From: an uncultured Bacilli bacterium
GTDB taxonomy: Bacteria > Bacillota_I > Bacilli_A > RF39 > UBA660
Assembly: GCA_934086485.1 (NCBI GenBank)
Contig: CAKOIF010000010.1
Coordinates: 1 to 42,383, forward strand
DNA length: 42,383 nt
Direction: 5' to 3'
A program made the position numbers and the translations under genes. Shown in pieces: positions 32,665-40,380 of the stretch. How positions within the stretch are numbered: the stretch's first letter is position 1; each line of letters begins with the position of its first letter. The notes under the pieces are model-generated. The model searched no databases. It was given only the letters and a program-made list of their open reading frames with translations, and was not told the DNA's origin.

Positions 32665-33405
32665 ATGAATATAGAAAAATTAAAAAGAGAATTAGTTAGT
32701 CAAAAAAATTCAAAATTTAAAGGTAATATATATCATTATTCTCAAGTAAATTTTGCTTATAATTCTAATAAGATTGAGGGTTCACACTTAAGTGAAGATG
32801 AAACCGAAGACATTTTTGTAACAAACTCTTATATACCTAAATATGATGATGTAGTGAAATTGGATGATTTAATAGAAATGAAAAATCATTTTAGATTATT
32901 TGATTATATGTTAGATATTTATGAAAAAAAGTTAGATAAAAACATTATTATCGAAATGAATAAGATTCTAAAAAGGGGAACATCTGATGAAGATAATCCT
33001 AGATATAACGTTGGTGGTTTTAAAATAGTGCCTAATAAAATAGGACTAATAAATGTAATTGATACATCTTCGCCAAAAGATACACCAAAGGACATTGATA
33101 ATTTACTTTTTTGGTATAATTCACTTAAAAATATTACCCTTGAAAATATTATTGAATTTCATTATAAATTTGAAAAAATACATCCTTTTGGAGATGGCAA
33201 TGGAAGAGTTGGTAGAATGATAATGTTTAAGGAATGTTTAAAAAATAATATTATGCCATTTATTATTTTAGATAGTGATAAGCCTTTTTATTTAAGAGGC
33301 CTTAAGAATTATGAAAATGATAAAATGTTTTTAATTGATACTATAAAGCATGAGCAAGATTTATATGAAGTCGCAGTTAACGATATGCTTGATTTTGATA
33401 TTTAA
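32665..33405 (+). CDS. Fic domain protein (AMPylase-like)
   Basis: 246 residues. Complete Fic motif HPFGDGNGRVGRMIMF (catalytic His, phosphate-binding GNGR; about residues 173-188). The N-terminal NSNKIEGSHLS is the inhibitory S/T-xxx-E-G/N motif whose Glu blocks ATP, the class II (self-inhibited) type. Fic enzymes usually transfer AMP to proteins. No separate antitoxin gene is next to it, in keeping with self-inhibition. Its 3' 230 bp are repeated at 34385-34612. RBS AAGGAAGG. Confidence 0.92.
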   Translation: MNIEKLKRELVSQKNSKFKGNIYHYSQVNFAYNSNKIEGSHLSEDETEDIFVTNSYIPKYDDVVKLDDLIEMKNHFRLFDYMLDIYEKKLDKNIIIEMNKILKRGTSDEDNPRYNVGGFKIVPNKIGLINVIDTSSPKDTPKDIDNLLFWYNSLKNITLENIIEFHYKFEKIHPFGDGNGRVGRMIMFKECLKNNIMPFIILDSDKPFYLRGLKNYENDKMFLIDTIKHEQDLYEVAVNDMLDFDI

Positions 33406-33429
33406 AGAGTATGAAAAACATACTTTTTT
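33197..33429 (+). repeat. Direct repeat copy A (3' end of fic)
   Basis: The last ~210 coding bases of fic plus its terminator. About 98 % identical by eye to 34385-34612 over most of its length. Confidence 0.9.
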
Positions 33430-33432
33430 TAA
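33410..33432 (+). terminator. Terminator of fic
   Basis: AGTATG, loop of As, CATACT, then Ts. The same terminator is present in the repeat copy near 34594-34615. Confidence 0.8.
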
Positions 33433-33437
33433 TTTAA

Positions 33438-33475
33438 AATTCACAAAAAAATTATTATAAACTGGCTTTATAATA
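33438..33475 (-). terminator. Terminator of the minus-strand gene
   Basis: TTATAAA/TTTATAA stem around AGCCAG; on the minus strand a run of seven Ts follows. Confidence 0.6.
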
Positions 33476-33476
33476 T

Positions 33477-34046
33477 TTATTTTATATTTCTATATTGGCT
33501 TTTTAATTGCTCGATTGATCTTTTTTTTATTATCTGCATTGTTTCTGGATCTTTTTCTTTACCTATAAATTCGCCAGTGATTATACTTGGGTACTTTGGA
33601 TATTGAAGTACTTCGTCCTCAAATAATAATTTCCAATTTCCAATGCCATATTTTAGATCATTATTAACAAAAAACATTAAATCTCCAAAACTTTGTAAAA
33701 CAACTTTACAATATTTTTCTTTTAATTCATTTATTTTATCAAAACTTGCTATTATTATAAATTCCTTTTCATGATTTTCTATTATTAGTCTCTTTTCTAA
33801 CATTTTTTTGTAAATATCAGTTAAATCAATAATAGGAAAATTATTTAGGTTTGTTTTAACATTTAAATTTTCATATATATTTTTAAATCTTTCCATTCTA
33901 GCATAACAACCTAATGATTCCATAATATTATTTATATTAAAAAAATCAATTTCCCCATATTTAAAAATTAAAATTAAATTAAAAATATCTTCCTCAGTTA
34001 TTTTTTCAGTTTTTTTATTTCTATAATCATTAAAGTCTATTATCAT
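33477..34046 (-). CDS. Uncharacterised protein, only long minus-strand gene
   Basis: 189 residues, soluble, no family recognised. Features: acidic/basic helical N-terminus (MIIDFNDYRNKKTEKITEED), LEKRLIIENHEKEFIIIASF, and an IGNWKLLFEDEVLQYPKYPS segment. Good minus-strand signals: TTGTAT (34103-34098), 17-bp spacer, TAGAAT (34080-34075), and an AGGAGGG box. The 570-bp gene is flanked by a direct repeat of the fic tail and opposes its neighbours, so it may have arrived by insertion with duplication. It has no transposase or integrase motif. Confidence 0.65.
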   Translation of the reverse strand: MIIDFNDYRNKKTEKITEEDIFNLILIFKYGEIDFFNINNIMESLGCYARMERFKNIYENLNVKTNLNNFPIIDLTDIYKKMLEKRLIIENHEKEFIIIASFDKINELKEKYCKVVLQSFGDLMFFVNNDLKYGIGNWKLLFEDEVLQYPKYPSIITGEFIGKEKDPETMQIIKKRSIEQLKSQYRNIK

Positions 34047-34384
34047 ACTATAAAACCCTCCTTAATGTGTTAATATTCTAGCATAAAACTTAATTTAATA
34101 CAACTTTTTTAATTTAATATGATTAATTTATTAACAATGTTTTAAGTGTCATTTTTTTGAAAATACTATAATAGATATCTTATAAAAGAAAGGTTAAATT
34201 AAGAATGGAATAAAAAAAGAAATGGGGAGTTACTAAGATATAATAAATAAATTTATAAAAAAATATAGTTATTAGATATGATTCTGAAACAAATTCAAAA
34301 AATATAAAAAATTAAATGGAGATACTAATTTTAACATTAAATAGGTAAAATTAAAAAACTATCTTTATACATTATACTTAGATA
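34047..34384. other. Intergenic stretch with decayed sequence
   Basis: After the minus-strand promoter (34075-34103), 34140-34384 holds only short broken reading frames. One frame ending LKNYLYTLYLDSNGKVGRM leads directly into the fic-tail copy after an in-frame stop near 34343. It looks like a degraded gene fused to the duplicated tail. Confidence 0.45.
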
Positions 34385-34612
34385 GCAATGGAAAAGTCGG
34401 CAGAATGATAATGTTTAAGGAATGTTTAAAAAATGATATTATGCCATTTATTATTTTAGATAGTGATAAGCCTTTTTATTTAAGAGGTCTTAAAAATTAT
34501 GAAAATGATAAAATGTTTTTAATTGATACTATAAAGCATGAGCAAGATTTATATGAAGTCGCAGTTAACGATATGCTTGATTTTGATATTTAAAGAGTAT
34601 GAAAACATACTT
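34385..34612 (+). pseudogene. Duplicated fic C-terminal fragment
   Basis: Repeat copy B. It encodes MIMFKECLKNDIMPFIILDS through AVNDMLDFDI, 62 residues if read from 34405, almost the same as the fic C-terminus with one clear replacement (N to D). It lacks the catalytic HPF half of the Fic motif and has no proper ribosome binding site. The terminator hairpin is kept. Not expected to be functional. Confidence 0.85.
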
Positions 34613-34694
34613 TTTTTTATTAAAAATTACTAGCAAAAAAAATTTGTGAAAATCTCACAAACCTAGTTACTACCTAGCATTAGTTTTCATAAAT

Positions 34695-34847
34695 TATATA
34701 CATTTGCGAAAAAGCATCCCTGTATTTATCTTATTTCTACTATAATTTAACCATTTTTTTGAGCGATTTTCAAGCCCTTTTCCCGAAAATTGGTACCTAA
34801 GTTTTCCAAAAAGTATATAATTTGTGAAAGGACACTCTAGTATTTAT
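34695..34847. repeat. Imperfect ~35-bp direct repeat pair upstream of an exported-protein gene
   Basis: 34695-34729 and 34814-34847 share TATATA-ATTTG-GAAA...TATTTAT with nearly equal spacing. The second copy ends 18 bp before the start codon at 34865. They may be binding sites or duplicated promoters. A TTTGTGA/TCTCACAAA-type hairpin lies just upstream near 34640-34660. Confidence 0.5.
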
Positions 34848-34864
34848 AAGGGATGGAGAAGATT

Positions 34865-35785
34865 ATGATAAAAAATAATAATGTAAAATTAATGGGCATA
34901 ATTGCAACTGTGTTATTACTAGTTATAGTAATAACAGCATCATTTGCCTACTTTGGTTCATTTAATGTAAATTTAAATAATAATGTAGCAGTAAATATTA
35001 ATTCTACACCGGTAGGTAATGGAACATTTGTATCCAATGCCACCCAGTTAAACTTACAAGTACCCGCAGCAAATATGAGTTCAACATCCTCAAATAATAC
35101 TGTAGCTGCTGCATCAAATACTGCAACACTTTCAGTATCACTTACAAGTGGAAACGATGAAATAGAAACAACTTGTACATTTGATATATATTATGAATAT
35201 ACAGGAAGTAATTTCTATGGTGTAAGTCCTAATACAAAAACAAGTGGAGCAAATAAAGAAATAACAATGACTGTAAATGCCCCAAGTGGAACAAGTAATT
35301 TTAGCACAGAAACAAATTTTGATTATAATGCCTCTACAGGTTGGACAACAGAAAATAATGTAAGGAAAGTTAAACTTGTGGGAAATGCAAGTATATCAAA
35401 TTATGGAACAACAGCAACAACACAAGAATATACATTTACAGGAAAATATTACAATTTAGATATAAGTCAAGAACAGCTAGCAAATAAATCATTTACAGGT
35501 ATTATTTATGCAAACAAAAAAGAATGTACAAGTAAGGAAGCATTAATTTTCTTTACTATAGTAACTAATAATGATAAAACTTATTATGCAAAGAAGGGAA
35601 TGACTTGGGAAGAATGGATTAATAGCGATTATTATGATATCAATTCAAATATTATTCTTTCTAATGATGATGTGCAATACGTTGGAACAGATGGATCTAT
35701 TTGCTTTAACTCCGATATAAAATCAAATGATACCATAATTGATAAGAAAAAATACTATTTTGATACGTGTGCCGAACCAATATAA
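34865..35785 (+). CDS. SipW-type exported TasA/camelysin-like protein
   Basis: 306 residues from ATG 34865 (GGATGGAG 6-13 bp upstream; the ATG at 34853 lies inside that box). Signal region KLMGIIATVLLLVIVITASF-AYFGSFNVNLNNN, then a beta-rich Ser/Thr/Asn-rich domain (about 30-220) homologous to that of the protein at 22073. A short C-terminal part with MTWEEWINSDYYDIN and a few cysteines replaces the variable module. Probably a secreted fibre or surface protein processed by the SipW peptidase at 24347. Confidence 0.8.
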   Translation: MIKNNNVKLMGIIATVLLLVIVITASFAYFGSFNVNLNNNVAVNINSTPVGNGTFVSNATQLNLQVPAANMSSTSSNNTVAAASNTATLSVSLTSGNDEIETTCTFDIYYEYTGSNFYGVSPNTKTSGANKEITMTVNAPSGTSNFSTETNFDYNASTGWTTENNVRKVKLVGNASISNYGTTATTQEYTFTGKYYNLDISQEQLANKSFTGIIYANKKECTSKEALIFFTIVTNNDKTYYAKKGMTWEEWINSDYYDINSNIILSNDDVQYVGTDGSICFNSDIKSNDTIIDKKKYYFDTCAEPI

Positions 35786-35827
35786 TTTATTAATTATTAT
35801 AGAAACACATATAATTATGTAAAAATT

Positions 35828-35862
35828 GTGTCAAGTGCTATTGAAGTACTGGACATTTTTTA
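35828..35862 (+). terminator. Terminator-like hairpin after the exported protein
   Basis: GTCAAGT pairs with ACTGGAC (one mismatch) around an 11-nt loop, then ATTTTTT. Confidence 0.5.
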
Positions 35863-35894
35863 ATATTATTAATATGTAGAGAGTAGGTATTGAA

Positions 35895-36695
35895 ATGGGA
35901 TTAGAAAAAAAGTATGAATATGAGGGGAATAAATATATATCTATTGGTATAGAAAGTGATACTATAAAAGAAAATGCTAGTGAAGTTTTAGATAATGTTT
36001 TATATCATTATACAAATAATATTGAAAAACTTATTTATATAGCTAAAATATTTACTAAAGGAAGTACTGAAAGTTCAATAAATATTTCAATTATAAATGG
36101 TGATAATATCGAATATTTAGTATCATTAAAAAATAATGAACTTGTAAGTTACTATAGTGGTAAACTCAAAAATAATGAAAAAGTAAGTGAAATAAGTTTT
36201 AATGAAGATAGTGGTTATAACTTTAGAGTATATGATAAAGAAAATGCTTTAAAAATAGTAAAAGATGAAACAAATGTAATTAATAATCTTAATAATATGA
36301 AAGTTTTACCTATAACAGAATATGAAAAAAGTATTGTAGAAATATATCATATTGTATTCAATGAATATCCAGATTTTTCTAAAAAAGAAGATAGACAAAG
36401 ATGCAAATATCTTTTATGTAATTTATATGTTTTAGGTATGTTTAATTATTTTGATGTAGACTTTAACTGTTTTAATGGTAAAATAGTTAGTTTTAGTTTA
36501 AATAATGAATTTGATAAATTATGTGGCTATGGAAAAATTGATTTTACAAGTATTAAATTTAAGTCTGATTATTTGGAAAAGCTAAATAGTTTATCAAGTA
36601 GCTTAAATTTACCTTTAGAACAGTTAAAAATGCTAGCAATTTCCTCATATAATGGTAAATATGTTCAAGATTATGAAGAAAGTTACAGTAGATAA
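35895..36695 (+). CDS. Uncharacterised protein upstream of HipA-like kinase
   Basis: 266 residues, soluble, no known family. N-terminal half strand-rich (KKYEYEGNKYISIGIESD, SINISIINGDNIEYLVSL), C-terminal half helical with YLLCNLYVLGMFNYFDVDFN. GAGAGTAGG lies upstream of the start. It is 46 bp before the HipA-like gene with a small AT-rich gap, so co-transcription is possible but unproven. Confidence 0.6.
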   Translation: MGLEKKYEYEGNKYISIGIESDTIKENASEVLDNVLYHYTNNIEKLIYIAKIFTKGSTESSINISIINGDNIEYLVSLKNNELVSYYSGKLKNNEKVSEISFNEDSGYNFRVYDKENALKIVKDETNVINNLNNMKVLPITEYEKSIVEIYHIVFNEYPDFSKKEDRQRCKYLLCNLYVLGMFNYFDVDFNCFNGKIVSFSLNNEFDKLCGYGKIDFTSIKFKSDYLEKLNSLSSSLNLPLEQLKMLAISSYNGKYVQDYEESYSR

Positions 36696-36741
36696 AATTT
36701 AATAAATATTATATAATAAGTGTTAGAAGAGAGGTGTAAAT

Positions 36742-37626
36742 ATGAATGCTGTAGATTTTACTGATTCTATAGAAAAAGTATGTGAGTATGGTGGCAGTGA
36801 AAAAAAGAAAAAAATTATTTATAATGGAGATATTTTTTTGCTTAAATTTCCTGACCCTATAAGAGAAAAAAATATGCCTTTATCATATATTAATAATGTT
36901 TTTTCAGAATATATTGGTTGTAAAGTATTTGAAAGCGTAAATATTCCAGTACAAAAAGTTATACTTGGAATATACAATGAAAAACAAGAAAATGAAGTTA
37001 AACAAAAAGTAGTAGTTGCTTGTAAAGATTTTACAAATGAAAAACAAAAATTAATTGAATTTTCATCGCTTGCAAATAGTATAACTGGCGTTGATAAAAA
37101 ATTTACTACTAAAATCGAAGATATATATGAAGTATTTAATAATTTAAATTATGATTTTGATAAAAAGTTGATGATAGAAAACTTTTGGAATATGTTTGTA
37201 ATAGATACATTAATAGGAAATACTGATAGACATTTATCAAATTTTGGTGTAATTGATGATGGAGAAACACTTAAATTTGCACCAGTATATGATTGTGGTT
37301 CAGCGTTGCATCCACTTTTAACTGATGAAAAAATAAATTATTTATTAAATAACGATTCTGAATTTAAAAATGTAGCATATAGCATTTACCCAGTATATAC
37401 GTATGAAAATAAAAAAATTACTTATAATGAATTTTATGCAAAAGATATTCCTGATTTAAATGATGCTCTATTAAGAATATATCCAAGAATAGATATGAAT
37501 AGAATTTATGATATTATAGATAATACTATGTATTTATCATTAGAAAGAAAAGAATTTCTAAAAAAGTCAGTTACTATTCGTAAAGAAAAAATACTAGACA
37601 TTGCTTACAAAAAATTAAGTAGATAA
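36742..37626 (+). CDS. HipA-like (CtkA-type) protein kinase
   Basis: 294 residues. Kinase-like C-terminal half with WNMFVIDTLIGNTDRHLSNFGVI (catalytic loop, N-x-DRH...NFG) and FAPVYDCGSAL (metal-binding Asp). The N-terminal part has IIYNGDIFLLKFP (ATP-binding Lys strand). HipA kinases phosphorylate targets such as glutamyl-tRNA synthetase and are often toxins paired with an HTH antitoxin (HipB). No HTH gene is adjacent; neighbours are two uncharacterised genes. RBS GAGAGG. Confidence 0.85.
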   Translation: MNAVDFTDSIEKVCEYGGSEKKKKIIYNGDIFLLKFPDPIREKNMPLSYINNVFSEYIGCKVFESVNIPVQKVILGIYNEKQENEVKQKVVVACKDFTNEKQKLIEFSSLANSITGVDKKFTTKIEDIYEVFNNLNYDFDKKLMIENFWNMFVIDTLIGNTDRHLSNFGVIDDGETLKFAPVYDCGSALHPLLTDEKINYLLNNDSEFKNVAYSIYPVYTYENKKITYNEFYAKDIPDLNDALLRIYPRIDMNRIYDIIDNTMYLSLERKEFLKKSVTIRKEKILDIAYKKLSR

Positions 37627-37653
37627 AAAATAATAATATATATCGGAGGGTTT

Positions 37654-37953
37654 ATGGAAAATTTAAGAGAATATAAAAATAAGTTAATAGGAGTTAGATA
37701 TTTAATATTAAAATCTTTAGCGAATGCTTCGAGTAAAGAGGAAATTCACAGATTCGCGATAAGTCTTCATAATGTTAATGAAAAAATTAAAATGGTTGAG
37801 GAAAAAATAGGTAGAAATCCTATGAAAGAAGTTAAAACAAAACCTCTTCCTACAAAATATATATTTAATCCTGATGATGTTAAAACAGCAGATCCTTTAA
37901 TAAGATGGATTAACACTTTAAAAGATGAAATAAAAAATAAAAAATCAAGATAA
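37654..37953 (+). CDS. Small basic protein following the HipA-like kinase
   Basis: 99 residues, helical N-terminal half (REYKNKLIGVRYLILKSLAN, ISLHNVNEKIKMVEEKIG) and a basic tail (EVKTKPLPTKYIFNPDDV, WINTLKDEIKNKKSR). No family recognised, no HTH motif. It is 27 bp after the kinase gene with a GGAGG box, so probably in the same operon. Candidate partner of the kinase by position only. Confidence 0.6.
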   Translation: MENLREYKNKLIGVRYLILKSLANASSKEEIHRFAISLHNVNEKIKMVEEKIGRNPMKEVKTKPLPTKYIFNPDDVKTADPLIRWINTLKDEIKNKKSR

Positions 37954-37998
37954 TGTTTCATAATCTGAAGATTTATGATATAATTTTTTAGAAAGGAA

Positions 37999-38418
37999 AT
38001 GAAAATGAAATTAGATTTAAGTGCATTAAATTATAAAGATAGAATAGATATTTCTGGAAAAGTATCATATGATGCAAAGTTTCTTGAAAATAGTCCAATT
38101 AAAAAACTTGATGATGTTAATTATTCTGGTTTTATTACAAGAAATGATATTGATGAATACTTTATTAATATTCATATTTATGGTACAATGGTGTTACTTG
38201 ATAGTGTTTCACTAGAAGAGTTAGATTATCCATATGACATTAATATTAATGATGAAATTACAGATTTTATAGAAAAAAATCAAAATGCACTTGATATTAA
38301 TGAGTTTTTGTGGCAAAATATTGTATTGGAAGTCCCAATTAGATATACCTTGTGTGATGCTGAAAAATTAAAGGGAGATAATTGGTGCGTATTAAGTAGT
38401 AATGAAGGTGGTGAATAA
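37999..38418 (+). CDS. YceD (DUF177) family protein
   Basis: 139 residues (ATG 38005 is an alternative start). Family pattern: LDSVSLEELDYPYDININDEI in the middle and DINEFLWQNIVLEVPIRYTLC near the end. In many bacteria this gene precedes rpmF, as here with 2 bp between them, and is implicated in rRNA/ribosome biogenesis. The usual C-x-C metal-binding motif of longer members is reduced. Confidence 0.9.
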   Translation: MKMKLDLSALNYKDRIDISGKVSYDAKFLENSPIKKLDDVNYSGFITRNDIDEYFINIHIYGTMVLLDSVSLEELDYPYDININDEITDFIEKNQNALDINEFLWQNIVLEVPIRYTLCDAEKLKGDNWCVLSSNEGGE

Positions 38419-38420
38419 AT

Positions 38421-38609
38421 ATGGCAGTTCCTTTTAGAAGAACAAGTAAAACAAAAAAGAGAATGAGAAGAACTCATTTAAAAAAAGAAGTTGGAGCATT
38501 AACTAAATGTCCAAGTTGTGGAAGTACTTTAAGACCTCATAGAGCATGCACTAAATGTGGTAAATATAATGGAAAAGAAGTACTTAATGTAGAAAAAGAA
38601 GAAAATTAA
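38421..38609 (+). CDS. rpmF: 50S ribosomal protein L32
   Basis: 62 residues. MAVPFRRTSKTKKRMRRTHL is the standard start, followed by a zinc ribbon CPSCG...CTKCGKYNG (four cysteines, the zinc-containing form). Large-subunit protein. Co-transcribed with yceD; a terminator follows. Confidence 0.97.
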   Translation: MAVPFRRTSKTKKRMRRTHLKKEVGALTKCPSCGSTLRPHRACTKCGKYNGKEVLNVEKEEN

Positions 38610-38644
38610 TCTGTAAACAAGTGTAAAGTTTGATTAAGTTTATT

Positions 38645-38677
38645 AAAAAAGTAGATGAAAACATTTACTTTTTTTTA
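38645..38677 (+). terminator. Terminator of yceD-rpmF
   Basis: AAGTAGATG (38649-38657), loop AAAA, CATTTACTT (38662-38670) with one wobble, then six Ts. Confidence 0.8.
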
Positions 38678-38689
38678 TGTTTATAGTAT

Positions 38690-38729
38690 TATAATGGTAG
38701 ACAGTGGCACACTGTGGAAGAAAGTGGGG
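38690..38729 (+). promoter_or_regulatory. mraZ promoter and three-box MraZ operator
   Basis: TATAAT at 38690-38695, then GTGG at 38704, 38714 and 38724, exactly 10 bp apart and just before the mraZ start. MraZ is known to bind such tandem GTGG-type boxes with a 10-bp period and repress its own operon. Confidence 0.82.
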
Positions 38730-38736
38730 AATAAAA

Positions 38737-39174
38737 ATGCTAATTGGACAATTTCATCACAATCTAGATGAAAAAAACCGTTTAGTTATTCCTACTAAGT
38801 ATAGATTAGAACTTGGAGAGTCTTTTATAATTACTAAAGGACTTGAAAAATGTCTATATGTATACTCAAATAAAGAGTGGGAAAAACTTGTTAGTAAACT
38901 AAGTACTCTTCCTTTTAACAAGAAAGATACTCGTGGTTATTTACGCTTTTTCTTTTCAGGAGCCTCTGATATAGGTTTAGACAAGAGTGGTAGAGTAAGT
39001 ATATGTGAACCTTTAATTAACTATGCTGGTTTAAAAGGCAAATGCGTAGTTATTGGAGTAAACGATCATCTTGAAATTTGGGACGAAGATGCATTTAATT
39101 CATATTTAGATGACAATGCTTCATCACTTGCGGATATAGCGGAGAATTTATTTGATGAAAAAGATGCATTATAG
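38737..39174 (+). CDS. mraZ: Transcriptional regulator MraZ
   Basis: 145 residues from ATG 38737, placed by GGGGA 8 bp upstream; the in-frame ATG further up lies in the operator. Two SpoVT/AbrB-like halves: LIGQFHHNLDEKNRLVIPTKYRLELG with the DEKNR(L) motif and GASDIGLDKSGRVSICEPLINYAGL with its DKSGR repeat. Controls the division and cell-wall cluster it heads. Overlaps rsmH. Confidence 0.96.
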   Translation: MLIGQFHHNLDEKNRLVIPTKYRLELGESFIITKGLEKCLYVYSNKEWEKLVSKLSTLPFNKKDTRGYLRFFFSGASDIGLDKSGRVSICEPLINYAGLKGKCVVIGVNDHLEIWDEDAFNSYLDDNASSLADIAENLFDEKDAL

Positions 39175-40084
39175 TGTTTTATTAAAGGAGTCTATTGATG
39201 GACTAAATATTAAAGATAGTGGCACATATGTTGATTGTACACTTGGCTATGCCGGACATTCTAAGGTTATCTTAGAAAAAAATAAAAAGGGAAAACTATT
39301 TGCCTTCGATGAAGATGAAAATGCTGTTAAGTATTCTAAAGAAGCACTTTCATCAATTGGTGATAACTTTACTATTTTTAAGGAAAACTTTGCAAACTTA
39401 AAAGAAACATTAGAAAAAGAAAATATTTTAAAAGTGGATGGTTTCTTATTTGACTTAGGTTTTTCTTCACCTCAGATCGATGATGCAAAAAGGGGGTTTT
39501 CTTTTAAATTAAATGCGCCACTTGATATGCGTATGGACACGCAAAATAGTCTTACTGCAAAAGATGTTGTAAATACATATTCATTAGAAAAACTTACTGA
39601 TATTTTCTTTAAGTTTGCTGAAGAAAAATATTCAAAAGTAATTGCTAGTGCAATATGTAAAGAAAGAAAAAATAAAGAAATTGTTACAACATTTGAACTC
39701 GTAGACATTATTCAAAAAGCTGTTGGTGCTTCATATTTTTATCAAAATCATCCAGAAAGAGAAATATTTCAAGCAATTAGAATCGAGGTAAATAATGAAC
39801 TTTCAGTAATTGAAAAGGCTTTACCAGATGCAATTGATATGCTAAGTAAGGGTGGAAGAATATGTGTAATAACCTTTCATTCTTTGGAAGATAGACTTGT
39901 TAAACAAATATTTAAAAAATATAGTGAAGTGGATGATATTTTAAAAGGAATGATAGATATACCTGATGAATATAAACCTAAAATAAAAATAATTAATAAA
40001 AAACCAATTTTGCCTACAGATGAGGAGATTAATGAAAATTCTCGTAGTCATAGTGCAAAACTTAGAATTGTAGAAAGGATATAA
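39155..40084 (+). CDS. rsmH: 16S rRNA (cytosine(1402)-N(4))-methyltransferase RsmH
   Basis: 309 residues from ATG 39155 (GGAG 10 bp upstream; a TTG precedes it). MHYSVLLKESIDGL opening, SAM-binding DCTLGYAGHSKVILE, GFLFDLGFSSPQIDDAKRGFSF, APLDMRMD, ICVITFHSLEDRLVK, and SRSHSAKLRIVERI at the end, all family hallmarks. Methylates C1402 of 16S rRNA at the P site. Starts inside mraZ. Confidence 0.97.
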   Translation: MKKMHYSVLLKESIDGLNIKDSGTYVDCTLGYAGHSKVILEKNKKGKLFAFDEDENAVKYSKEALSSIGDNFTIFKENFANLKETLEKENILKVDGFLFDLGFSSPQIDDAKRGFSFKLNAPLDMRMDTQNSLTAKDVVNTYSLEKLTDIFFKFAEEKYSKVIASAICKERKNKEIVTTFELVDIIQKAVGASYFYQNHPEREIFQAIRIEVNNELSVIEKALPDAIDMLSKGGRICVITFHSLEDRLVKQIFKKYSEVDDILKGMIDIPDEYKPKIKIINKKPILPTDEEINENSRSHSAKLRIVERI

Positions 40085-40085
40085 G

Positions 40086-40379
40086 ATGAGAAAGAAAAAT
40101 CAAAAAAGAGTTAGACTTTTAAAGGGTGAAAAATTTATGTATTTCATAATTATTCTTTTATTATGTCTTATTCCAATGCTTAATGTTTATACATCTAGTT
40201 TAGTTACAAAAACAAATATTGATGTAGAAAAACTTAAAAAAGAGATTTCTTCTCAAGAAGAGGAAAATGAAAGTCTTTCTATGCAAATAGACGAACTTGC
40301 CTCAATTGATAATATTTTTAATGTTGCTAAAGAATATGGACTTTCATATAATAACTCTAGTATACTTCAAGTAAAATAA
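40086..40379 (+). CDS. ftsL: FtsL-like cell division protein
   Basis: 97 residues: basic N-terminus, one membrane helix (FMYFIIILLLCLIPMLNVYT, about residues 17-36), then a coiled coil (VEKLKKEISSQEEENESLSM) and a short tail. Length, topology and the place between rsmH and the PBP gene identify it as FtsL, the divisome subunit that works with FtsB/DivIC to activate septal synthesis. Sequence similarity alone is weak, as is usual for FtsL. Confidence 0.85.
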   Translation: MRKKNQKRVRLLKGEKFMYFIIILLLCLIPMLNVYTSSLVTKTNIDVEKLKKEISSQEEENESLSMQIDELASIDNIFNVAKEYGLSYNNSSILQVK

Positions 40380-40380
40380 T

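Noticed and set aside
33477..34046. Insertion sequence between the fic-tail repeats
   Set aside because: The gene inside has no transposase motifs and there are no terminal inverted repeats; the flanking repeats are part of a host gene.
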